Below, piece after piece: positions 16,849 through 25,895 of a stretch of 37,237 bases of DNA (position 1 is the first letter of the stretch; each line of letters opens with the position of its first letter). The stretch spans positions 1 to 37,237 of the forward strand of contig WARW01000011.1 in assembly GCA_013387215.1 (NCBI GenBank). Direction: 5' to 3'. A program made the translations under genes and the position numbers. The notes below the pieces were generated by a model, which saw nothing but the letters and a program-made list of their open reading frames with translations, made no database searches and was not told the origin of the DNA. This DNA comes from Patescibacteria group bacterium. Its GTDB lineage: Bacteria; Patescibacteriota; Microgenomatia; UBA12405.

Positions 16849-17873
16849 AAAAAATTCTGGTTCTGCCGATAAAAAATGAGGAATGGATTTTAGAAAGCAC
16901 TTTGGCCTGCGCGTCTTTATGGGCAGACCATATTATCGTGGCTGACCAGAATTCCGAAGATTCAACCCCAGAGATACTAAAAAAATTTTCTAAAGTTTTG
17001 GTTATAAAAAACAACAACCAGTTCCATTCCAGCAATGTCCGCAAGCTGCTTTTGGATGCAGCCAGGAATTTTGACGGTAATAATGCCATTTTCAGTTTTG
17101 ACGCAGACGAGATTCCAACCAGTCATATTTTGGAGAAAGAATATTGGGACAAGATTTCTAGCTTAAATCCAGGCAGTGCAATAGAAATGCAGTGGGTTAA
17201 TTTATGGCGCTCGCCGGATTTTTATCGTACGGATGAAGGATCTATGCATAAACCCCAATATAAATCTTTTGGTTTTATTGACAACCGGAAGATGGAATAC
17301 ACTACGCTTAATGTGGTTAATGATCATACCTCGCGCATTCCGGCTGAGGCGGAAAAAAAACCGGTTAGATTTGAGTTTCCCAAAGTTTTGCATTATCAAT
17401 TTGCTAATTGGCAAAGGACTATGTCTAAACAGGCTTATTACAGAGTTGTTGAATTGCTGCAAAAAGACAATAATTTCTTAACACACCTTAAAATTAACTT
17501 AAAATATTTGCCTAGCAAGGACGAAAGGGGATTAAAATTAGAACCAGTTCCTAATGAATGGTTTAAAGGTTTTGGCGGGCTTTTACCAAAAAGTTTTCCT
17601 GCCGGTGAGTTGTTCTGGCAGGATTTGGAAGTTTTGCGTCAGTTTGAAAAACACGGAACAAAGAAATTCTCTTCTTTGGATATTTGGGATGTAGATTGGG
17701 AAAGCAAAAGGAAAGATTGGAAAAAGAATAGCAATCAAAGTATTGGCATTGGAGAAATAACGGATGCAAGATCTATTACTCAAAAATTTTTTCAAAAGCA
17801 CATCTTGCCTTTGCTTGTCTTGTTTAGACCCATTTATAATAAAATTTTTTTATGGAAAAACCGGCTATCTTAA
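16845..17873 (+). CDS. Family 2 glycosyltransferase
   Basis: 342 residues. KILVLPIKNEEWILESTLACASLWADHIIVADQNSEDST is the family start, with the aspartate of the first nucleotide-binding strand. FSFDADEIPTSHILEKEYW supplies the DxD motif. This subgroup (short GT2 with a KNEEW motif) usually acts on lipopolysaccharide-type sugars. The gene overlaps the previous one by 4 nt and the next by 22 nt, so it lies in a tight operon. The C-terminal 40 residues are hydrophobic and basic (ILPLLVLFRPIYNKIFLW). Confidence 0.85.
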   Translation: MKKILVLPIKNEEWILESTLACASLWADHIIVADQNSEDSTPEILKKFSKVLVIKNNNQFHSSNVRKLLLDAARNFDGNNAIFSFDADEIPTSHILEKEYWDKISSLNPGSAIEMQWVNLWRSPDFYRTDEGSMHKPQYKSFGFIDNRKMEYTTLNVVNDHTSRIPAEAEKKPVRFEFPKVLHYQFANWQRTMSKQAYYRVVELLQKDNNFLTHLKINLKYLPSKDERGLKLEPVPNEWFKGFGGLLPKSFPAGELFWQDLEVLRQFEKHGTKKFSSLDIWDVDWESKRKDWKKNSNQSIGIGEITDARSITQKFFQKHILPLLVLFRPIYNKIFLWKNRLS

Positions 17874-19075
17874 TTTACCATCACCAGGGATTATTTTACG
17901 GTAGCACTGAAAAGTTGCTGCAGCTTTTGGCTAAGTATTTAACTAAAGATTTTGAGGTGTTTTTTGCGTACGGGCAGGGGACATGTGATTTCCAGAAAGG
18001 TTATTTGGAAAACACGCAAATAAAGTTGGTACCGTATGAATTTGAATCGGTCCAAAATCGCGAGCCTTATAAGGTTTTGGGGATGAAGCCGGATCTTTTA
18101 AAAATAATTGAAGAGAACAAAGTCAGGTGCGTCATTGCCATAGTTTATGCCCATTACCAATTTCCAATAAACGAAATTCCTGCCAGCATTCCTATTATTT
18201 TGATTTCCCCGTTTGGGCATTTTTGTAGCAATGGTAACGTGGCTAAAACGTATGTTTCTGGAATTGAAAATTTAAACCGTTTAAAAAATCGAGGCATAAA
18301 AAATGCCGAAATGCTGTTTAATCCCTTGGAAGATTTTTCTAAAGAAATTTTGGGTAAAAAGCCGATAGGAGAACAGGTAATTTTTGGGCGCATTGGCCGC
18401 GGCGACGATGCTATTTTTGACCCTATTGCGGTTTGGGCCTTTAAAAAATTGGAAGACAAATACGGCAGCATGGTAAAATATATTGTTGCCAATCCGCCTC
18501 CGGCCTGGAAAAAATTAGCGGTGGAATTGGGTATAAAGAATATGGAGTTCAGGCCGCCGCTCACCCAGATAGAACTTTTGCAGTTTTATTATGATATTGA
18601 CGTATTCGCTCATGCCAGGCTTGACGGGGAAACAGTCGGGATTGCCATTGGTGAGGCCATGTTGGCTGGCAATCCCATACTGACGCATAAATCAGCACAT
18701 CATAACGAACATCTCAACTTGCTTGATCCCATTTTTGCCAAATGGTGCGAAGTTGGGGACGCGGAAGGTTATTTTAATAATATGGCTTATATGGTTGAAC
18801 ATAAAGGTGAAATTCGGCAGATGGGAAAATTGGCCAGAACCAAAGCTTTGTCCATATTTGGAATAGATGTGCAGCTGCCGAAATTCGTGGCAGAGGTTAA
18901 TAAAGCCTGCCAAAGCTGCAAACATTATGATTCCTTGTTTGTTAGAATAAAAGGACAAATAGTTTTGTTTTGGAACAATTTGAAAGTCATACCGTTTTAT
19001 ATAGGTAAAAAACTTTCCTATATCTTTCCATCTTTGGAAACTTTTGGTAGAAAAATTTATCGAATAAACCACTAA
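17852..19075 (+). CDS. Glycosyltransferase, GT-B fold (GT4-like)
   Basis: 407 residues. The N-terminal half begins AILIYHHQGLFYGSTEKLLQLLAKYL. The C-terminal half has FGRIGRGDD, YIVANPPPAWKKLAVELGI and the acceptor/nucleotide region DVFAHARLDGETVGIAIGEAMLAGNPILTHKSAHHNEHL, where E-G-E-A-M replaces the commoner EGFxxxxxEA. Followed by a basic C-terminal tail. It overlaps the upstream GT2 gene by 22 nt. Probably acts on the same lipid-linked glycan. Confidence 0.8.
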   Translation: MEKPAILIYHHQGLFYGSTEKLLQLLAKYLTKDFEVFFAYGQGTCDFQKGYLENTQIKLVPYEFESVQNREPYKVLGMKPDLLKIIEENKVRCVIAIVYAHYQFPINEIPASIPIILISPFGHFCSNGNVAKTYVSGIENLNRLKNRGIKNAEMLFNPLEDFSKEILGKKPIGEQVIFGRIGRGDDAIFDPIAVWAFKKLEDKYGSMVKYIVANPPPAWKKLAVELGIKNMEFRPPLTQIELLQFYYDIDVFAHARLDGETVGIAIGEAMLAGNPILTHKSAHHNEHLNLLDPIFAKWCEVGDAEGYFNNMAYMVEHKGEIRQMGKLARTKALSIFGIDVQLPKFVAEVNKACQSCKHYDSLFVRIKGQIVLFWNNLKVIPFYIGKKLSYIFPSLETFGRKIYRINH

Positions 19076-19076
19076 A

Positions 19077-19997
19077 ATGAATTACATATTTAAATACGTA
19101 ATAGATTACGTAATTAAAATTTTAAACAAAATTTCAGGCAAAAGATTTGAATACTTTAAACCCAAAGCTTTTGATAAATCCTTTAAGACAGCTGTAAAAT
19201 CTGATTTGGGTTTTTGGTATGTGGGAAACGTATTAGATCGTGCTGATATTTCTTTTGGTATCTTAAATAATGGTGTGGTGGAATCTGATGGTACGGAACT
19301 GGTCAAGCGATTGTTGGATTTAATGCTTAAGGCCAAAGATAAAATTATTTTTTATGACATTGGTGCCAACACGGGATATTATGGAATTTTGGCAGCATGC
19401 CATAACAAGGAAAAAATATTTACTGTCAGTTTTGAACCAATAGCCGAATTTGCCGCTGTTATTAAAGAAAGCATTTATTTAAACAGGATAGAGAATAATC
19501 TCAAGGTTTTTAATTTAGCGTTAGGAGCCAGTGATGCTGAAGCGGAAATTGCCTTGTCTGGATCTGGCTCGAGCATAAAGTCAGGCTTTTTGGGAGAAAG
19601 GGAAGAAGCCTTACAAAAACGCAAAATTACTGTAAAAAAACTTGACGGTTTGGTGGAGAAAGAAAACCTACCCGTGCCCGATTTCATAAAAATTGATGTT
19701 GAAGGAAGCGAGCTTGATGTCTTGATGGGAGCTGATAATATATTAAAAACTGTTAATCCGATAGTGTGGTACGAATCAGCCTTGAATATTAAACAAAATA
19801 AATACCATAATCCGGATTTTTGGAAAAACGCGGAGTATTTAGAAATGCTGGGTTATTCTGTATTCCTTTGCCAGGGATCAAGGTTGGTTGATATCAGGAG
19901 ATGTCATATTACTGACGGCACGGCCATGTATTTGGCTGTACATAAAAATAACCATACCGGGTTAATTAATTCTTTAGACGTTAGGAGTTTATCATGA
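19077..19997 (+). CDS. FkbM-family methyltransferase
   Basis: 306 residues. IIFYDIGANTGYYGILAA holds SAM motif I (D94-G100), followed by SFEPIAEFAAVIKESIYLNRIENNLKVFNLALG and KKLDGLVEKENLPVPDFIKIDVEGSELDVLMGA, the classic FkbM pattern with the IDVEG acid cluster. The family methylates sugar hydroxyls in glycans and natural products. It begins 1 nt after the previous stop and overlaps the next start (ATGA at 19994). Confidence 0.9.
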   Translation: MNYIFKYVIDYVIKILNKISGKRFEYFKPKAFDKSFKTAVKSDLGFWYVGNVLDRADISFGILNNGVVESDGTELVKRLLDLMLKAKDKIIFYDIGANTGYYGILAACHNKEKIFTVSFEPIAEFAAVIKESIYLNRIENNLKVFNLALGASDAEAEIALSGSGSSIKSGFLGEREEALQKRKITVKKLDGLVEKENLPVPDFIKIDVEGSELDVLMGADNILKTVNPIVWYESALNIKQNKYHNPDFWKNAEYLEMLGYSVFLCQGSRLVDIRRCHITDGTAMYLAVHKNNHTGLINSLDVRSLS

Positions 19998-20677
19998 AAG
20001 ATAATTATATAACCAAGCTTGTAAAAAAAGCCAGTGCTTGGCTGCAAGACAAAAAGGAAAGTTACCGCAAGCATGATTTACAGTATCGTGATAAGCATGC
20101 TCTTGAATTACAAAAGGAAAACCTCAAGAAAAATATCAATCAAGATTTATTCAATGATCCCAGCAATAAGCTTGGCTTGCTGCTTGGCAAGCACCCCAAC
20201 GTCCGTTCCTGCGCAGTAGATATAGGTTGTGGCCCAGGCTGGCTGTCCGGAATACTGTCAAAAAAATTTATTAAGGTTATTGGCATTGATCCTTCAGCTG
20301 CTGGTTTGGAAATTGCCAAAGAGCTTCATCCGCAAAATGAGTTTCCAAATACTGAATGGAGGCAGGGGTTTGCCGAAGAAATTATGCCAACGCTAAACTT
20401 AACAGAACCTTACCTGTTTGTTACAGGATGTGTGTTAAGCCATTTGCGGGACAAGGAAGTTATTAAAATCTGTGCAGTTTTAAAAAGCGCGCCTAAAGAA
20501 TCTATTTTAAGCTTTAATGAATGCTGGGGCGATGAATGGCACCAGATACGCTGGCATGTTAGGACCAAACAGTGGTGGAATGAACAGCTTCCGGGTTGGG
20601 AATTGGATTTCCACGGGCCGGAAGTTGAAAGGCCGCAAGGCGCGCATATGGGCTTCCACGGGGTTAAGGTAAAATAA
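19994..20677 (+). CDS. Class I SAM-dependent methyltransferase
   Basis: 227 residues. Motif I AVDIGCGPGWLSG (D76 to G82), then VIGIDPSAAGLEIA for strand 2 and YLFVTGCVLSHLRDKEVIKI for the motif II region. The N-terminal 60 residues are charged and helical. ECWGDEWHQIRWHVRTKQWW near the end is unusual and probably forms the substrate side. Adjacent to and overlapping the FkbM gene. Probably another glycan-tailoring methyltransferase. Confidence 0.8.
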   Translation: MKDNYITKLVKKASAWLQDKKESYRKHDLQYRDKHALELQKENLKKNINQDLFNDPSNKLGLLLGKHPNVRSCAVDIGCGPGWLSGILSKKFIKVIGIDPSAAGLEIAKELHPQNEFPNTEWRQGFAEEIMPTLNLTEPYLFVTGCVLSHLRDKEVIKICAVLKSAPKESILSFNECWGDEWHQIRWHVRTKQWWNEQLPGWELDFHGPEVERPQGAHMGFHGVKVK

Positions 20678-21754
20678 ATGATTAACATAATTTCTAAAAG
20701 CTATTGCAGCAGGTTTACGTCGGGGCCAAAGAAGGTCGTGGATAATTTAATAAAGGGTTTGGAAAAGATTGGATATCCTTATGTAGTAAATAAGCGCCTT
20801 GATGCCTGCCAGAGGCTGTGGATCCATGACGATGTTGAAGCCTTGCGGCAAATTAATAAGCTACCAAAAGAGATCAAAATCGTTCTTGGTCCGAATTTGG
20901 TCAATATGCCCAGGCATTTGCCAAAAGGATTAGATATATCCAGAACTGTTTATGTTTTGCCTTCGAATTGGGCCATTTCTCTTTGGAAAGAGTTTGGTTT
21001 TGATAATTTTTGTCCAATGGAAAGCTGGCCAGTCGGCATAGATACTGAAGAATTTGTTCCTAGCAGCGACAGAAAGGATATTGTTTTGGTATACTTTAAA
21101 CAGCGATCTCTGTTTGAACTTAGGGCCGTAGAAAAAGCATTACAAGAAAAAAATATTGGTTATAAAACTTTAATTTACCCTTTATATTATGAATCTGAAT
21201 ACAAAAGCCTGTTAAGCAGAGCTAAATACGTTATTTGGCTGGGAAGGCAGGAGAGCCAGGGGATAGCTTTACAAGAAGCTTTATCAGCCAATATTCCTGT
21301 GTTAATATGGGATGTTAGCAGTCTGGGTCATTGGGTAGCAAGTGGTAAAGAAATGTCGGTATACACAGATAAAGAAAACAAATTCAGCGAAGCAACAAGC
21401 GCTTATTATTTTAACGCTACGTGTGGTGTTCAAATCAAAGAACTTAGTCAATTAGACGAAGCTTTGGGTAAAATGGAAAAAGAATGTAGCGGCTTTTCTC
21501 CCCGCAAGTTCATTTTAGAAAATTTGAGCTTATCCAAACAGGCTCAAGATTTTTTGAGTATATATGAAAAACATTTTCAACAATCTAGTACCCAAGGCAA
21601 ACAGGAAAAAATATCAGTTAATGGAGATTGGGTTAATAACAGCCTGAAAATGAGAGTAAGAATTTTTATTAAAGACATATTGAAAATTGGTTTTAATTTT
21701 TATCGCAGGATGCGGCTGGACTTTCTTAAACAGCTTCCATTTATTGATTATTGA
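20678..21754 (+). CDS. Glycosyltransferase-like protein (GT-B)
   Basis: 358 residues beginning right after the previous stop. SGPKKVVDNLIKGLEKIGYPY is a GT4-like acceptor loop, and the middle has YVLPSNWAISLWKEFGF and WPVGIDTEEFVPSSDRKDIVLVYFKQR. The C-terminal half contains YVIWLGRQESQGIALQEALSANIPVLIWD, which is the family E-x7-E motif (QESQGIALQEAL). Substrate unknown. The final 40 residues are basic. Confidence 0.75.
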   Translation: MINIISKSYCSRFTSGPKKVVDNLIKGLEKIGYPYVVNKRLDACQRLWIHDDVEALRQINKLPKEIKIVLGPNLVNMPRHLPKGLDISRTVYVLPSNWAISLWKEFGFDNFCPMESWPVGIDTEEFVPSSDRKDIVLVYFKQRSLFELRAVEKALQEKNIGYKTLIYPLYYESEYKSLLSRAKYVIWLGRQESQGIALQEALSANIPVLIWDVSSLGHWVASGKEMSVYTDKENKFSEATSAYYFNATCGVQIKELSQLDEALGKMEKECSGFSPRKFILENLSLSKQAQDFLSIYEKHFQQSSTQGKQEKISVNGDWVNNSLKMRVRIFIKDILKIGFNFYRRMRLDFLKQLPFIDY

Positions 21755-21759
21755 AATTT

Positions 21760-22353
21760 ATGAAATTACATTTGGGTTGCGGAGCGAAATATTTAGAAGG
21801 TTATACAAATGTCGATTATCCCCAAAGCCAGCACGAGGTGGCTAAAGTCAAGGCAGACATTTACCAAGATTTTCGCACTTTGCAGTACCAGGAAAATTCG
21901 ATTGATGAAATAAGAAATCATCATGTGTTTGAACATTTTAACCGCATTGATGCATTGAATCTGCTGTTGCAATGGCGGAAATGGTTAAAAGTTGGAGGAA
22001 TTTTAACTATTGAAACTCCGGATGGTTTTTGGTGTAGCTTTTTGTTTCCAATATTACCGTTTAAATTCAAGATGTATCTTGTTAGGCACTTGTTTGGCAG
22101 TCAAGAAGGGGATTGGGCAAATCATTTGGATTTTTGGTATAAGAGGAAATTTAAAAAGACGTTATCTAAACTTGGTTTTGGAAATTTTAGATTTTCCCAT
22201 CCGCTTTACCGGAATTACATGCCAAATATCCGAGTGTCGTGCAAAAAATTGGATAAACAGATTAACGAAGAAGAGGCTATAAAGGAAATCTTAGGCTGGT
22301 ATATTTTGCCGCGGGAAGATAAGGAGTTATTTTTAAAAGCATGGATGAAATAA
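21760..22353 (+). CDS. Small SAM-dependent methyltransferase (COG4627-like)
   Basis: About 197 residues. I chose ATG 21760 because the family starts M-K-L-x-L-G-C-G; a TTG 9 nt upstream is possible but overlaps the previous stop. [17 protein letters not shown] is the shortened motif I, and [41 protein letters not shown] is the typical body. No Rossmann strand precedes motif I, as usual for this subfamily. Such genes are frequent in surface-glycan clusters. Its last 13 nt overlap the extended start of the next gene. Confidence 0.85.
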   Translation: MKLHLGCGAKYLEGYTNVDYPQSQHEVAKVKADIYQDFRTLQYQENSIDEIRNHHVFEHFNRIDALNLLLQWRKWLKVGGILTIETPDGFWCSFLFPILPFKFKMYLVRHLFGSQEGDWANHLDFWYKRKFKKTLSKLGFGNFRFSHPLYRNYMPNIRVSCKKLDKQINEEEAIKEILGWYILPREDKELFLKAWMK

Positions 22354-22355
22354 AA

Positions 22356-23048
22356 ATGAAAATTTTGTCAGTAATTATTCCTGTTTTTAACGAAAAAAAT
22401 ACCATTAAAACTATTTTGGACAGGATTGCATCCGTAAGTTTACCCGAAGGGTTTGTCAAAGAAGTGGTTATTGTTGATGACGGGTCAACGGACGGGACTA
22501 AAGAAATTTTACGGTCGCTGCAAGGCGGTTACAAAGTTTTTTATCATGAAAAAAATTTAGGTAAAGGGGCGGCGGTAAGAAAAGGGCTAAAAGAGGCGAC
22601 GGGGGACTTTGTAATTATCCAGGACGCGGATTTGGAATACGATCCGGAAGAGTATGGTAAGCTTTTAAAGCCCATGTTGGAAGGCAAGGCTGACGTGGTA
22701 TTTGGCTCGCGCTTTTTGGGTAGTGAAGCACACCGGGTTTTGTATTTTTGGCACTTTGTAGGCAACAAGTTTTTAACCTGGTTTTCCAATGTGTTTACCA
22801 ACCTGAATTTGTCTGATATGGAAACTTGCTACAAGGCCTTTACCAAAGAAGTTGCAGAAGACTTAAAAGGAAAGCTTGAGTCCAACCGTTTCGGCATTGA
22901 ACCGGAGATAACCGCCAGGGTCAAGCGCTACCGCATTTTTGAGGTCGGTATTTCTTATTACGGACGCACTTACAAGGAAGGAAAGCATATAAACTGGAAA
23001 GACGGCATAGCAGCTTTTTGGCACATCGTTAAATTTAATTTGTTTTAA
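22356..23048 (+). CDS. DPM1/GtrB-like family 2 glycosyltransferase
   Basis: About 230 residues. [16 protein letters not shown], then the nucleotide site [10 protein letters not shown] (41-48), [12 protein letters not shown] and the metal site [11 protein letters not shown] (89-97). These are the signatures of the polyprenyl-phosphate glycosyltransferase branch of GT2. No C-terminal membrane helices. It likely makes a polyprenyl-phosphate sugar donor or adds a glycan sugar. ATG 22356 is chosen over 22341 because [13 protein letters not shown] is the family start and it follows the upstream stop by 2 nt. Confidence 0.9.
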   Translation: MKILSVIIPVFNEKNTIKTILDRIASVSLPEGFVKEVVIVDDGSTDGTKEILRSLQGGYKVFYHEKNLGKGAAVRKGLKEATGDFVIIQDADLEYDPEEYGKLLKPMLEGKADVVFGSRFLGSEAHRVLYFWHFVGNKFLTWFSNVFTNLNLSDMETCYKAFTKEVAEDLKGKLESNRFGIEPEITARVKRYRIFEVGISYYGRTYKEGKHINWKDGIAAFWHIVKFNLF

Positions 23049-23070
23049 AAAGGTGAAGGATTGCTTAATT

Positions 23071-23100
23071 GAGATCCTTCGGATGCACTCAGGATGACGC
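23071..23100 (-). repeat. REP-like hairpin, copy 1 (TCCT/AGGA stem)
   Basis: Read on the minus strand it is GCGTCATCCTGAGTGCATCC followed by GAAGGATCTC. Same family as 27668-27695, with the stem changed from TTCT/AGAA to TCCT/AGGA. Confidence 0.7.
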
Positions 23101-23109
23101 CAAGGGGAT

Positions 23110-23195
23110 AGATTGCCACGCAATTTAAGATAAAGCCCTTAAATTGCTCGCAATAACAATAAGCGACGTCATTGCGAGTGCATCCGAAGCAATCT
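23110..23195. repeat. REP-like element pair (ATTGC/GCAAT stem)
   Basis: The right copy (23167-23195) is CGTCATTGCGAGTGCATCCG then AAGCAATCT: the stem is now ATTGC/GCAAT while GAGTGCATCCGAA in the loop is the same as in 23071-23100. AGATTGCC at 23110 and inverted AATTGCTCGCAAT nearby add a partial second arm. The 23049-23260 spacer holds nothing else that I can recognise. Confidence 0.7.
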
Positions 23196-23260
23196 TAACT
23201 TAACCTTTATCTAAAGAGATGATCTAAGGCTTTGGACACCTAAATGACAAAAACATTTTT

Positions 23261-24007
23261 ATGCCTAAGGTATCAATAAACATTTTAACCAAAGACCGAG
23301 CTGAATTGTTGAAACAGGCTTTAAAAAGTCTGCTCAACCAAACCTATCAAGATTTTGAGGTGATAGTGGTCAATGACGGTTCGACTGACAAAACCATTGA
23401 GGTGGTAGGAGAGATGGCGCTTTTGGGATTGAATATTTATGAAATAAGGCATGAAAAACCTATCGGCATAACCAAAAGCCGACAGGAAGCCTTACAGGAA
23501 AGTAAGGGTGAATACATTGCGATTTTGGACGACGATGACGAATGGGTTGATAAAGATAAATTAGCATTACAGGTGCAATATTTCGAAAATCATCCTGAAG
23601 CGGTTTTGGTGGGAGGAGGGATAAAGATAGAATTAAGAAGTAAGAAGGAAGAATTAAGATTTAGGGTCCAGACAGGCAAGCAAATAAGAAAGACGATGCT
23701 GTTTAGGAATAATTTTTTTACTTCTACGGTGTGTTTTAAAAAAGACAAGGCTTTGGAAGCCGGCGGATTCATCCAGGAAGATGAAGATTTGGCGGAAGAT
23801 TATAGCTTATGGTTGCGTTTAGGAAATTTAGGCCAAATGCATAATTTTTTAAAGATATTTACTAAATACCGCCTGCCGAACTATAATAAGGAAAAGAGGG
23901 TAAAATTTTTCAAAAAACAATCGGTACTTATTAAGAAATATCATCAATCTTATCCATATTATCTATTAGCTTGGCTGATTTTGAAAATAAGGATGTTAAT
24001 AAATTGA
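23261..24007 (+). CDS. Family 2 glycosyltransferase
   Basis: 248 residues. VSINILTKDRAELLKQALKSLLNQ, the nucleotide motif VVNDGSTDKT (38-45), IGITKSRQEAL and the metal site ILDDDDEWVD (89-96). Residues about 122-136 (KIELRSKKEELRFRV) are encoded by a run of AAGAATTAAGA-type repeats and seem to be an inserted loop. The C-terminal half keeps the DLAEDYSLWLRL acceptor-base motif. It is preceded by REP-like hairpins and followed by the left inverted arm around the PGT gene. Confidence 0.85.
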   Translation: MPKVSINILTKDRAELLKQALKSLLNQTYQDFEVIVVNDGSTDKTIEVVGEMALLGLNIYEIRHEKPIGITKSRQEALQESKGEYIAILDDDDEWVDKDKLALQVQYFENHPEAVLVGGGIKIELRSKKEELRFRVQTGKQIRKTMLFRNNFFTSTVCFKKDKALEAGGFIQEDEDLAEDYSLWLRLGNLGQMHNFLKIFTKYRLPNYNKEKRVKFFKKQSVLIKKYHQSYPYYLLAWLILKIRMLIN

Positions 24008-24026
24008 CCTAATTGACCTAATTAAC

Positions 24027-24233
24027 CTAATTGTTCCTAATTATTCCTAAACAATTCCCAATTTCTAATACCAACTCCCTCTGTCTCCCTCTTTAGATAA
24101 AGAGGGAGAACATACTAAGCTAGATTAGCTGATAGTTATCAGTTAGCCTTGCTTAGCTGGTTCCTTCTCTTTTCTAAAGAGAAGGGCAGGATGAGTTAAT
24201 AATTAGGAACAATTAGAGTAATTAGAATAATTT
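24027..24233. repeat. Left inverted arm of the PGT cassette (three hairpins)
   Basis: 24048-24119 is nearly the reverse complement of 25658-25729 (about 68 of 72 positions), and 24186-24231 matches 25552-25590 inverted, with a 7-nt indel. The arm contains hairpin H1 (24085-24108, CTCCCTCTTT / AAAGAGGGAG), H2 (24115-24156, about 20-bp imperfect stem) and H3 (24163-24185, CCTTCTCTTT / AAAGAGAAGG). Its two outer edges also pair: CTAATTGTTCCTAATTATT (24027-24045) is the exact complement of 24198-24216. Confidence 0.85.
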
Positions 24234-24239
24234 AACTAC

Positions 24240-25550
24240 ATGCTCGATTCAAGAAAAATAATTGCCTTTTGGTTGGTGTTCATGCCGGTTATTGCCATAT
24301 TATATTTCAGCTTATGGATGTCCATACAGCTGAGGTATAACGGCAACTTGTCCCCGGAAGGAGTGGTGGTCCACGTTAAGGCATTTTCCATTTTGTATTT
24401 ACTGTGGCTTTTGGTATTTTTCATCCATGGCCTGTTTGAGTTTGGCGTATTAAGGCGATATGTGTCCTTGGTTTTGACCCTGGTTTCCGCCATGGCGGTT
24501 AATACTATTATTTCCGTGGCTTATTTTTATTCTTTGCCGGATTTGATATTGACCCCAAGAAGGTTTTTGCTTATCCACGTGTTTGTGACTTTTGTGCTGG
24601 TCCTGGGGTGGTTTTTGATGGTCAAATATTTTTTGAAAAACAGGATGACGGAATTCCTGTATTTATTTTCTTTTGACAATGAACTGGAAGAGCTGGAAAA
24701 AGAAATCAACAATAATAGCTATTTGGGTTTTAAGGTTTTAGGGCATTTAAATAGCGAAGCGATAAAAACTTTGGCGCCAAACAGGGATGTAGGAATTATC
24801 CTTCCTGATAATTTAGCGGCCAAACCGGAAATTGTGGCGAAGTTTTACGAGCTGCGCAAGCAGGGGATATCTTTTTACAACCACAAGAATTTTTACGAGG
24901 GATTACTCAGGAAAGTTTATTTGTCGCAGCTGAACGAGGTGTGGTTTTTGGAAAACATCAATTATAAGGAAAAACGGTTTTATAATTTGGCTATGCGGGC
25001 TATTGATTTACTGTTCGGCCTTTTCGCTTTTTTACTGTTTGTTATAACGTATCCTGTTATCGCACTTTTAATAAAAACATCCAGCAGAGGGCCGGTGCTG
25101 TTTGTCCAGGACAGGGTCGGCAAGCAGGGGAAAATATTTAAAATTTACAAATACCGGACCATGTCCAGTTCCGCGCCTAATAATACGTGGACAGCGGTAA
25201 ATGACCCTAGGATTACCTGGGTTGGGAGATTTTTAAGGAAAAGCAGGATTGACGAGCTGCCCCAAAGCATTAATTTGCTGCTTGGAAGCATTAGCCTGGT
25301 CGGGCCGCGCCCTGAGCAGACCCATATAGTCGAAGAGATGAGAAAGCGGATTCCTTTTTATGACGAAAGGCATTTGGTCAAACCGGGCATTACCGGGTGG
25401 GCGCAGTTGAATATTTACGCAGCCAGCTTGGAAGAAACCAAGCTCAAGCTGCAGTACGATTTGTATTACATCAAACACAGAAGCCTGCTGTTCGATACGG
25501 AAATTATTTTAAAAACTTTTTATTACATCTTTACCTGGAAAGGCCGTTGA
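24240..25550 (+). CDS. Polyprenyl-phosphate sugar phosphotransferase (WcaJ/WbaP-type PGT)
   Basis: 436 residues. Four to five N-terminal hydrophobic helices (to about residue 135), a soluble middle, then a re-entrant hydrophobic helix (LLFGLFAFLLFVITYPVIALLIK) and the bacterial sugar transferase domain. Landmarks are GPVLFVQDRVGKQGKIFKIYKYRTM, the catalytic Asp338-Glu339 in SRIDELPQ, LVGPRPE and LVKPGITGWAQLNIY. This enzyme moves a phospho-sugar from a nucleotide to undecaprenyl phosphate, the first step of the glycan pathway. It is the only gene of the locus set apart by long inverted arms on both sides. A TAGAAT box at 24223 lies inside the left arm. Confidence 0.95.
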   Translation: MLDSRKIIAFWLVFMPVIAILYFSLWMSIQLRYNGNLSPEGVVVHVKAFSILYLLWLLVFFIHGLFEFGVLRRYVSLVLTLVSAMAVNTIISVAYFYSLPDLILTPRRFLLIHVFVTFVLVLGWFLMVKYFLKNRMTEFLYLFSFDNELEELEKEINNNSYLGFKVLGHLNSEAIKTLAPNRDVGIILPDNLAAKPEIVAKFYELRKQGISFYNHKNFYEGLLRKVYLSQLNEVWFLENINYKEKRFYNLAMRAIDLLFGLFAFLLFVITYPVIALLIKTSSRGPVLFVQDRVGKQGKIFKIYKYRTMSSSAPNNTWTAVNDPRITWVGRFLRKSRIDELPQSINLLLGSISLVGPRPEQTHIVEEMRKRIPFYDERHLVKPGITGWAQLNIYAASLEETKLKLQYDLYYIKHRSLLFDTEIILKTFYYIFTWKGR

Positions 25551-25551
25551 G

Positions 25552-25729
25552 AATTATTCTAATTACTCTAATTATTATTAACTCATCCTGTCCTGCTCTT
25601 TGCTAAAGAGAAGGGGCATACTAAGAAAGATTTGTAAATGATTAACAGATAAACTATCTTAGTATGTTCTCCCTCTTTAGATAAAGAGGGAGACAGAGGG
25701 AGTTAGTATTAGGAATTGGGAATTGTTTA
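25552..25729. repeat. Right inverted arm of the PGT cassette (three hairpins)
   Basis: Mirror of the left arm: AATTATTCTAATTACTCTAA, then ACTCATCCTG, hairpin H3 (25596-25610 CTCTTT/AAAGAG), H2 (25617-25666, CATACTAAG / CTTAGTATG ends) and H1 (25669-25692). The H2 loop regions of left and right differ strongly, though both keep a hairpin. The H1 loop AGAT has the same orientation in both arms. Confidence 0.85.
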
Positions 25730-25730
25730 G

Positions 25731-25746
25731 TCCGCCAGCTGGCGGA
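25731..25746. repeat. Perfect 16-bp palindrome
   Basis: TCCGCCAGCTGGCGGA, directly after the right arm. Of unknown role. Confidence 0.9.
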
Positions 25747-25834
25747 AATCAGACCAATTAGAGCAATTAGAAATTTACAGAATGGTTAATAAGCAGGGAT
25801 TTTGGAATAGAGAAATAAATAACAAGATTTAATT

Positions 25835-25863
25835 TTGTATTTTGTTGTTGTCTGTGTTATAAT
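25835..25863 (+). promoter_or_regulatory. Promoter of the type IV pilus operon
   Basis: TTGTAT (25835-25840), 17-nt spacer, TATAAT (25858-25863), 32 nt before the pilB start. The leader between them shows no riboswitch-like structure. Confidence 0.7.
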
Positions 25864-25895
25864 GATGTCGTTGAAGCAAATTTCCGAAACAAAAA

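Noticed and set aside
24003-24045. CRISPR-like spacing of CCTAATT units
   Set aside because: Units are 7-11 nt, directly adjacent and imperfect, with no unique spacers and no cas genes.
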